Notes under the pieces: generated by a model | The model's input: the letters and a program-made list of their open reading frames with translations, nothing else | What the model was told of the DNA's origin: nothing | The model's database searches: none | NCBI GenBank assembly: GCA_016870515.1 | Contig: VGBL01000004.1 | Span: 85,962 to 149,961, forward strand | Length of the DNA stretch: 64,000 bases | Reading direction: 5' to 3' | From: Actinomycetota bacterium | GTDB taxonomy: Bacteria; Actinomycetota; Actinomycetes; S36-B12 | Shown here: positions 58,586 through 64,000 of the stretch, piece by piece | How positions within the stretch are numbered: the first letter of the stretch is position 1 | Layout of the letters: each line of letters begins with the position of its first letter | Translations under genes and position numbers: made by a program

Positions 58586-58597
58586 GGTGCTCCATCG

Positions 58598-58713
58598 CTA
58601 GTGCCCGCGGGCAACCCAGTCATCGTATGCCGAGGATTCGCTGCCGATCGTGGTCTCGTCGCCGTGGCCCGTGAGTACGCGCGTATCTGCCGGGAGGGTC
58701 AGCAGGCGCTCTA
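58598..58713 (-). pseudogene. C-terminal end of a metallo-beta-lactamase fold hydrolase
   Basis: The minus strand reads LLTLPADTRVLTGHGDETTI then GSESSAYDDWVARGH and a TAG stop. This is the typical last 38 residues of MBL-fold hydrolases, with the conserved GHG histidine. Everything upstream is gone: at 58713 the sequence switches to lower-GC unrelated DNA. A truncation junction rather than a gene. Confidence 0.7.
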
Positions 58714-58920
58714 GAGGCCTATGCGGCATTCCGGCACAAGAGGCTGGATGCTTGGCGACGGAACAACCTTTGGATCGATGAGAATGATGCCTTCGAGGCG
58801 GCTGGGTTGGCTGCAGATACCTTGAAGTTCACTGTTGGTGTCCGCTTCCCTTGGGAGGTAGGTGTGAGTCCGGAGCCCTACCAATGGAGATGGAAGCAAG
58901 ATGGCCAAGGAGAGCGGTAG
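58714..58920 (+). pseudogene. 3' end of an unidentified gene, no start
   Basis: An open frame encodes 68 residues with coherent, aromatic-rich sequence (FRHKRLDAWRRNNLWIDEND, AGLAADTLKFTVGVRFPWEV, ending QWRWKQDGQGER) and a TAG stop. There is no in-frame start; it begins at the junction with the MBL remnant. GC and codon use are lower than the neighbours, which suggests foreign origin. I do not recognise the family. Confidence 0.45.
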
Positions 58921-59073
58921 TTCGGCCTCGCCCCCAGATGGCAGCGGGCCGAAGTCAATCTGGTGCGTACTCAATGCGTACTCCTGGCCTTCAGCCCGGA
59001 GGAGCGTTGGGGAGAATGGGTGGATTTCCCAGGGAAACTAGGGCATTCTTGGGTTTCGCAGTGGGCCAAGTCT

Positions 59074-59124
59074 GACGCTCTCATAATCCGTCAGGTCGTG
59101 GGTTCGAGCCCCACCCGCCCCACC
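59074..59124 (+). other. 3' half of a CAU-anticodon tRNA
   Basis: CTCATAA (anticodon loop with CAT), TCCGT, variable AGGTC, T-arm GTGGG-TTCGAGC-CCCAC and acceptor CCGCCCC-A are intact. The 5' half with the expected GGGGCGG and D-arm is absent, and the anticodon 5' strand no longer pairs fully. So it is a tRNA fragment, not a working tRNA. Confidence 0.65.
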
Positions 59125-59165
59125 GAAGTCAGGTCGTGGGTTCGAACCCCACCCGCCCCACCGAA
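59090..59165 (+). repeat. tandem 38-bp duplication of a tRNA 3' end
   Basis: Copy 1 (59090-59127) and copy 2 (59128-59165) match at 37 of 38 bases; the only change is G to A in the T-loop (59108 against 59146). Each covers the variable loop, T-arm and acceptor end of the tRNA fragment. Duplicated tRNA 3' ends are the classic trace of site-specific integration. Confidence 0.75.
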
Positions 59166-59238
59166 CACGACCCACCGATCACCACCCAGGGTTTCGCATC
59201 CGTGCGACCCCTCCTTTGGCGGGCGACCGAGAATCGGC

Positions 59239-59580
59239 TCACGTTCCCGCAGCACAGGGCACGCACAGCACCGCCCAGGGGCGAAACTCCAGTCGGTCCG
59301 GCGGGATTGTCGAGCCGCACGAGTCGCAACCGCCGTAGGTCCCCTCGTCGATCTTTGCGAGGGCCCGTGTGATTGCATGAGCTTGCCGATGCAATTCCTG
59401 GAGGGTGCCGGCCTGCGAGTGTCGTTCGGTCGATAGTCCGTATCGATCACCGCGGCTCCGATTAGCCGAGTCTCCTGCGGTATCCAGCAGGTCGGTCAAG
59501 TCGTGAATCAGTGCGTTGATCTCGCGTTGCTTGGCCAGGAGTGCCTCGCGCGCGTCGTCTGCCACCGACTCAGTGTGCAC
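59239..59580 (-). CDS. TraR/DksA-type zinc-finger protein
   Basis: 113 residues. A coiled-coil N-terminal two-thirds (LLAKQREINALIHDLTDLLD and further helices) and a C-terminal C4 zinc finger GGCDSCGSTIPPDRLEFRP followed by CVPC. Proteins of this family act at the RNA polymerase secondary channel or as RbpA/CarD-like helpers; the acidic coiled-coil tip cannot be judged here. GTG start. It is the first intact gene after the tRNA scar. Confidence 0.84.
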   Translation of the reverse strand: MHTESVADDAREALLAKQREINALIHDLTDLLDTAGDSANRSRGDRYGLSTERHSQAGTLQELHRQAHAITRALAKIDEGTYGGCDSCGSTIPPDRLEFRPWAVLCVPCAAGT

Positions 59581-59671
59581 CAGCTATGTGCCACGTTGCC
59601 GATCGTTAAGGCGGCGTCACCTCCGGCGTTCAGATCTGCTGGGCTTTCCCTTCGATTCCCTTGTAGAGGCC

Positions 59672-60790
59672 ATGATCCCTGGCTACGCTTTCTTCATGAC
59701 CACACCGGGGACCCTCATCCATCACGAGGAAATCAGCACGCAACTCACGGGGGCTAAGGCGTGGAAGGTGCGCTACCACTCCTCTGACGTCAATGGTCGG
59801 CCCCATGAGGTCACCGGGTTGGTGATCGCGCCCGAGAAGGTAGACGGGGATCGCCCGGTCATGACCTGGGCGCACGGCACGACTGGCATTGGCGATGCGT
59901 CCTGTCCGTCGGCTCAGCCCGATCCAGTGCGCGAGATCATCACCTACTTCGAACCCGAGTCGACCCAGCAGATCGATTACGGCGTACCCGGCCTCCAGTC
60001 CTTCATCGACGAGGGCTGGGTCGTCTGCGCGACCGACTACCAGGGCTTGGGCACGCCGGGAATCCACCAGTACACCGTGGGGATCACTCAGGCCCGCGAC
60101 GCCATCAACATCGTGCACGCTGCGCGGTCCATGAATGTCGGTGCTGGCACAACCGTCGGCTGCATGGGTTGGTCCGAAGGGGGCGGGACTGCCGCGGCCA
60201 TCGCCGAACTCAGCGACGAGGATTACGGCGACCTCAACCTCATCGGCACCGTGGGCATGTCGCCCGGCGTTTCCAAAGTGGGTCTGCAGATCGGTGGTGC
60301 GCTCTTCGCCGCGCTCAAGGACCCGTCAATCCCTCCGGATGGGCATTTGATTCAAATTCTCATGGGCACTCAGGCAGCGAACCCCGACACGCTCTCCCTC
60401 TCGGACGTGATGACGCCCCTGGGTATCCATATCGGCGAGACGGCCTGGAACCACCTGCCGGTCCATCACTTGAGCGATGTATACGCCCGCATGTATCGCC
60501 TCAAGGGCCCCATCCTCAACTACCCACCCAAGAACTGGGATGCGTGGACGAGTGCTGTGAACGCGGGATCCGCAGGCCAGAAGAAGCCGGTATGCCCCGT
60601 GCTCGTGTGCATTGATCTCCTGGACGGCGGCACCGTGGTGCCCGACACGTGGCAGACCGCTTACATCAAGCTCGCACAGTCGCTGGGTGGCACGGTGGAG
60701 TCGCATGAGTATCCGCATGACGATCACTTCTCACTGCCGGCGAGCTGCGTGCACTATGCACGCGACTGGCTCACCCGGCTCCTGCCCTAG
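59672..60790 (+). CDS. secretory-lipase family hydrolase
   Basis: 372 residues. Lipase (LIP) family layout: WKVRYHSSDVNGRPHEVTGLV, TWAHGTTGIGD (oxyanion), TDYQGLGTPG, nucleophile in CMGWSEGGGTA, and histidine in HDDHFSL. Similar proteins hydrolyse triacylglycerols or esters outside the cell, but no signal peptide is visible, so it may be intracellular. ATG at 59672 is used because the preceding FF(M) region aligns with family starts; ATG at 59696 is the alternative. Confidence 0.8.
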   Translation: MIPGYAFFMTTPGTLIHHEEISTQLTGAKAWKVRYHSSDVNGRPHEVTGLVIAPEKVDGDRPVMTWAHGTTGIGDASCPSAQPDPVREIITYFEPESTQQIDYGVPGLQSFIDEGWVVCATDYQGLGTPGIHQYTVGITQARDAINIVHAARSMNVGAGTTVGCMGWSEGGGTAAAIAELSDEDYGDLNLIGTVGMSPGVSKVGLQIGGALFAALKDPSIPPDGHLIQILMGTQAANPDTLSLSDVMTPLGIHIGETAWNHLPVHHLSDVYARMYRLKGPILNYPPKNWDAWTSAVNAGSAGQKKPVCPVLVCIDLLDGGTVVPDTWQTAYIKLAQSLGGTVESHEYPHDDHFSLPASCVHYARDWLTRLLP

Positions 60791-60918
60791 TACCGGCCCG
60801 GGTGCGCCTCCTCAACCGTCAGGTCGTGGAGGCCCAATGAGAGGAAGTCCTGCTCCCACAGGGATCGGCAGAGGCCCAGGTGTCCGCGCTGGTCACAAGT
60901 AGTCCCGAGCCGTGCCAT
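60787..60918 (-). CDS. possible small protein (43 residues)
   Basis: ATG at 60918 with GAGGTGG upstream opens 43 residues containing CDQRGHLGLCRSLWEQDFL and ending EEAHPGRY. Its TAG stop shares CTAG with the lipase stop, the same layout as real convergent pairs in this window. No family recognised; could equally be a gene fragment. Confidence 0.3.
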   Translation of the reverse strand: MARLGTTCDQRGHLGLCRSLWEQDFLSLGLHDLTVEEAHPGRY

Positions 60919-60969
60919 GCTGGCCACCTCACGGACGCACGGGCCGTGGATGACGCGAAGGGCTGGCAC

Positions 60970-61371
60970 ATGTCTGAGACGACACGGAGACCAGGGCGTG
61001 GCTTCGTCATCGCCGGCGGAATCCTGACCGGGCTCTCGGTGCTCGGAACGATCGTGGCATGTGTCGCAACGATCAGTGCCCTCACGGCGGAGAGGACGTA
61101 TGGCATCGCCTTCTTCGGGATCCTCCTCTATTGGATGATCCTGGCAGCGCCAACCTGGTACGTCGGTGTGCCGCTCCTGGGGCTCGGGCGAACCCAACAG
61201 CGCGGGCCGGTGAAGTTTGCTGTGCTGGCCTGGGTGATCGCGTTGATCTTGCTGCCCGTCGTGGCCGTGCTCACCCCCCTGGCATGTGTCCCGTCCGTGG
61301 CCGCCGCAGCATGGCTGGTGTGGGGCAAGCCCGCTGAGCAGGCCGCGCCGACTCCTGCTGACGTGCCCTAG
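60970..61371 (+). CDS. small four-helix membrane protein
   Basis: 133 residues: short basic N-terminus, then about three to four membrane helices (FVIAGGILTGLSVLGTIVAC, a second around 55-75, and LAWVIALILLPVVAVLTPLA) and a short charged tail. No family assigned. ATG at 60970 begins right before the basic segment; an upstream GTG/ATG frame adds only non-conserved residues. Stop shared as CTAG with the convergent lipoprotein gene. Confidence 0.6.
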   Translation: MSETTRRPGRGFVIAGGILTGLSVLGTIVACVATISALTAERTYGIAFFGILLYWMILAAPTWYVGVPLLGLGRTQQRGPVKFAVLAWVIALILLPVVAVLTPLACVPSVAAAAWLVWGKPAEQAAPTPADVP

Positions 61372-61850
61372 TCGACCTTCACCGTCTGGCAGTCCACGGA
61401 GGTGGATTCCGTGTAGGGCACCGGGTCGATGCTGCCCTCGGTGTAGACGGCCATGCGCACCAGATCTGTGTCGGGCTTCCCATCGCACTTCGGATGGATG
61501 CGCAGGGCGACGCTCACTCCCGACATCGGACCTGCCTTCATGACGGCCGGCACCATCGTGCGCAGGAGGGCTTCCCATGAGATCTGTGGGGGGAGTGCCT
61601 CGGATGGCTCAAGGTAGTCCGCGGCCAGGTCGGCGATGGGCCGATAGTCAGGGATCTGCTCAATCGCGGTGCCGTCGGCGTAGCGCAACGCGACGATGAC
61701 ATCCACGGTCGCACCACCCTGGCGCGCAGTCTCCAGGCCGGTCATCTGGAAGTAGAAGGTGTCGACCGCGCGTGCGTTGGTGCATCCGGCTAGGGCCACG
61801 AGGGCGACGCAGATGATGGCCCCCCAGACCGACGTGCGTAGGCGCGACAC
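61368..61850 (-). CDS. putative lipoprotein
   Basis: 160 residues. Type II signal peptide with lipobox LVALAGC, so the mature protein is lipid-anchored on the outer face of the membrane. The mature part is soluble, with an acidic C-terminus and two later cysteines (HPKCDGKPD and DCQTV) that could form a disulfide. No known domain recognised. GTG start. DUF805 gene lies 37 bases upstream on the same strand. Confidence 0.72.
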   Translation of the reverse strand: MSRLRTSVWGAIICVALVALAGCTNARAVDTFYFQMTGLETARQGGATVDVIVALRYADGTAIEQIPDYRPIADLAADYLEPSEALPPQISWEALLRTMVPAVMKAGPMSGVSVALRIHPKCDGKPDTDLVRMAVYTEGSIDPVPYTESTSVDCQTVKVD

Positions 61851-61887
61851 GGTGCCTCCAGGGTGAACGACCGATGTGATGCGGTGC

Positions 61888-62385
61888 TCAGGCTACGGGG
61901 CGTCGAGAAGTCGGCTCGTCCCCGAAGCGGTTGGGTCCGGGCGTGCCGGGGAGCAGGGCGAAGACCAGCAGGACGATCCCCCCGATGCCGGAGAGCAAAC
62001 CGAGCACGGCCCCCGCGGCGAACAGGACCTGGTTCTGCAGCGCCGATAGGGCAAAGAGGACGAAGCCGAGAACGCCGCTGGCGATGGTGAGCAGGTACCA
62101 CCACCCGGACTTGCCAGAGTCGTGCAGCCGCCTGAACCATACGGCGCTGACCGGCAGGATGGTCACCAGGAACCACACGAGGGTGGCGATGATCCCGACC
62201 TGGGCAAGTGCACCCCACCGCTGGGGGTCCGCGCTCGTGGAGATGCCGACCATCGTGATGGTGTAGAGCACTGTGGACACGATGACCATGAAGAGGTAGA
62301 ACCACCAGAACTCCGAGCGGGTCGCCCGGCCGCGGAAGTTCACGTAGTTCGTGAAGACGGTCGTGATGGCCTGGCCAAAGCTCAT
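61888..62385 (-). CDS. DUF805 membrane protein
   Basis: 165 residues, four membrane helices, starting with the family hallmark YVNFRGRATRSEFWWF and containing WFRRLHDSGKSGWW, both diagnostic of DUF805. Function unknown; often found in small-protein operons and phage regions. ATG preceded by GAGGAGT (strong). C-terminus is a short Pro/Gly-rich tail. Divergent from the MFS exporter. Confidence 0.9.
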   Translation of the reverse strand: MSFGQAITTVFTNYVNFRGRATRSEFWWFYLFMVIVSTVLYTITMVGISTSADPQRWGALAQVGIIATLVWFLVTILPVSAVWFRRLHDSGKSGWWYLLTIASGVLGFVLFALSALQNQVLFAAGAVLGLLSGIGGIVLLVFALLPGTPGPNRFGDEPTSRRPVA

Positions 62386-62527
62386 GGGGACTCCTCGCCC
62401 GTGTCGTGACCTACGCCGAGGTTAGCGACCCGGTGACCGACTCCCCCCTGCGCTCCCGTCGTTCCTCTCGACCCGACGGATCTAGGCCTGAGCCGGCACG
62501 GTCGCTTCGGCCATTAGCCTGTCGCGC

Positions 62528-64000
62528 GTGAGTTCCACCGAGACAGCGCTGCCTGATGACTCGCGTCGCGTCCTCATCGGCCTCTGCCTGGCTATGGGCG
62601 GCGCCCTCGTCGGCCTGGCCTCGCTCAACTTCGTGCTCACGCCGATGCTGGCCGACCTCGGCATCGACGAGCAGGGTGCCAGCGTGGCGCTCTCCATTCC
62701 TTCCATCGCGTCGCTCCTCGTCGTCTTCCTGGCGGGGAGGCTGGGCGACCGGCGGGGTCATCGCACGGTGATCATGTGGATGAGCGTGTCCTTCATGCTC
62801 GGTTCGGCGATCGTCGCGATGGCGCAGGGCCTCACGCTCGTCGTCATCGGGCTGCTCTTTCAGGGCCTTGCCTCGACGGCGATTCAGATCGTCGTCTTCG
62901 GGATGCTCTCCGAGCGCTTCAGTGAGCCGAAGGTGCGCGCGGCCGCCTTCGGCACCTTCGGCATGGTGTCGCCCTTCATCTGGATGTGCTTCCCCGTGCT
63001 CACCGGGTTCGTGGTCGGGGAGGTCTCCTGGCGCTGGGTAGCCGTGCTGTGGGTGGTCAGCGGCCTTGTCATCATGCTCGCCGCGATGTTCCTCCTCCCA
63101 CGCCCCGCTGACGTGCGTCCCACGGGGGAGATCGTCACGCCTATCCTGGCCGGAGCCACAGTCGCAGGAGCGGTCCTCTCCCTCGACCAGCTCAATGCCG
63201 AAGGGCTATCGGCTGGCACGCTCGGCGCCTTCGCCCTCACCGCTGCCCTCGCGATCACGTGCGGCATCCTCATGCGCCGGTTGCCGGCGCCGGCGTTCTC
63301 GCTGCAGCCACTCGGGCTGGGGCGCACGCGTGCGCTGCTGAGCGTCGTGGTGATCATCCCCCTCATCAACACCGTCTTCCTCATGACGATGGCCTTCCAG
63401 TACCTCTACGGCCTCACGGTCCTGCAGACGGCGATCGTGATGATTCCCGCCCAGGCGGCCGCCGTGCTCGGCACGCGCTTCATCGCAGGGCCACTCATGC
63501 AGCGCATCGGTGTGACGGCGACCGCGGCGACCTTCTTCGCGATCCTCGCCGTAGCGATGCTCGGATCCTTCTTCGTGCAGGTGGACTCGCCACTGTGGGT
63601 TCCCATCGCCTACATCACCGTCTACAACGTCCTCACCGTCGCGGCATCGATTACGGTGACGAGCAGCGTGCTCGCATCGGATCCCGACGTGCCCGCGGAT
63701 CAGCTCGCGGCGTACCGCGGCTCCGGGGTTGCCCTCGGTGGCGTCCTGGCGGTTGTGGTGATGAACACCGCGGTCTTTGGCCTGGCGCGGCTCTATATGT
63801 CCGCCGACCTGGCGGCCAATGGGCTGTCTCAGGCGGACGCCGCGAGCCTCATGGGGGAGATCCAGTCGTCGTCGACGTCAGTGGATCTCATGAGCCAGTA
63901 CGCCGCGCCTCTGCCCTCCGGAGTCGAGACGAGCGAGGTCATCGCCGAGAGCATCGCCGCGGGCCTGCACGTCAATGGTGTTATCGGCGCGGTGCTGGCA
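62528..64000 (+). CDS. MFS exporter, DHA2 (EmrB/QacA) type, truncated by the window end
   Basis: 491 residues visible with no stop before the window end. Signature loop VFLAGRLGDRRGHRTVIMW between helices 2 and 3, and twelve or more helices; the extra helices and long region after residue 430 fit the 14-helix drug:proton antiporter group. GTG start. Cargo unknown; no regulator is adjacent in the window. Confidence 0.82.
   Translation, partial: MSSTETALPDDSRRVLIGLCLAMGGALVGLASLNFVLTPMLADLGIDEQGASVALSIPSIASLLVVFLAGRLGDRRGHRTVIMWMSVSFMLGSAIVAMAQGLTLVVIGLLFQGLASTAIQIVVFGMLSERFSEPKVRAAAFGTFGMVSPFIWMCFPVLTGFVVGEVSWRWVAVLWVVSGLVIMLAAMFLLPRPADVRPTGEIVTPILAGATVAGAVLSLDQLNAEGLSAGTLGAFALTAALAITCGILMRRLPAPAFSLQPLGLGRTRALLSVVVIIPLINTVFLMTMAFQYLYGLTVLQTAIVMIPAQAAAVLGTRFIAGPLMQRIGVTATAATFFAILAVAMLGSFFVQVDSPLWVPIAYITVYNVLTVAASITVTSSVLASDPDVPADQLAAYRGSGVALGGVLAVVVMNTAVFGLARLYMSADLAANGLSQADAASLMGEIQSSSTSVDLMSQYAAPLPSGVETSEVIAESIAAGLHVNGVIGAVLA

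Noticed and set aside
59091..59450. Open frames encoding VGLEPTT- and VGSSPTRPT-like ends
   Set aside because: These are well-known false proteins produced by translating tRNA T-arms and acceptor ends; here they come from the tandem tRNA 3' copies.

Overview
The window is high-GC, densely coded DNA from an actinobacterium (Actinomycetota). The strongest evidence is gene order. From about 4.4 to 41.3 kb it carries many genes that, as I remember the Mycobacterium tuberculosis map, sit together at roughly Rv3193c-Rv3211: RhlE-type helicase, ferritin-like protein, DUF3107, TetR, MoeZ, AdnA-AdnB, NudC, mycoredoxin-type glutaredoxin, UvrD2, an E1/ThiF-like protein, DUF2342 metalloprotease, PDZ/Lon-like protease and UPF0182. 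The PadR-ino1 pair, GTG/TTG starts and 4-nt start/stop overlaps fit this. I cannot name a genus.

Layout. 0-2.2 kb: end of a malyl-CoA lyase-type gene, a J-domain membrane protein and an acyl-CoA dehydrogenase, probably the edge of an ethylmalonyl-CoA pathway cluster. 2.2-8.6 kb: Pr6Pr membrane protein, a DUF2332-Nudix fusion, RNA helicase, ferritin-like protein, DUF3107, TetR and a hydrolase. 8.6-13.6 kb: a gamma-glutamylation-type amine catabolic cluster (glutamine synthetase-like, aldehyde dehydrogenase, SDR, AIM24, PuuD-like hydrolase). 13.7-20.3 kb: moeZ, ino1-PadR, a broken DUF554 gene, CDGSH protein and a kinase-like/flippase-like membrane protein. 20.4-31.4 kb: DNA repair helicases AdnA, AdnB and UvrD2 with an acyltransferase, NudC and glutaredoxin. 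31.4-46.5 kb: E1-like protein, a decayed MinD-like locus, M20 peptidase, Nudix, metalloprotease, YlbL-type protease, UPF0182, argG, ppc and an EamA transporter.

46.5-54.4 kb looks like an acquired, partly decayed catabolic island beside an initiator tRNA gene: SDR pseudogene, TetR, acyl-CoA dehydrogenase, GcvT-type protein, serine hydrolase, oxidoreductase remnant, an oligopeptide-type binding protein with a sortase-like tail, and a hydrolase. 54.4-57.6 kb holds tag, a sugar transporter and a GH1 beta-glucosidase in one coupled operon. 57.7-59.2 kb is a gene graveyard (galT, metallo-beta-lactamase and an unidentified fragment) ending in a tRNA 3' half followed by a tandem copy of the tRNA 3' end, which looks like an integration scar. 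59.2-64 kb has a DksA-like protein, a lipase, small membrane and lipoprotein genes, DUF805 and a truncated MFS exporter.

Two architectural habits recur. Six well-supported convergent gene pairs end on one shared palindromic CTAG, so both stop codons overlap by 4 nt. Many co-directional pairs overlap as GTGA or ATGA. I saw no CRISPR array, transposase, integrase or rRNA. All calls come from reading the sequence without database searches.
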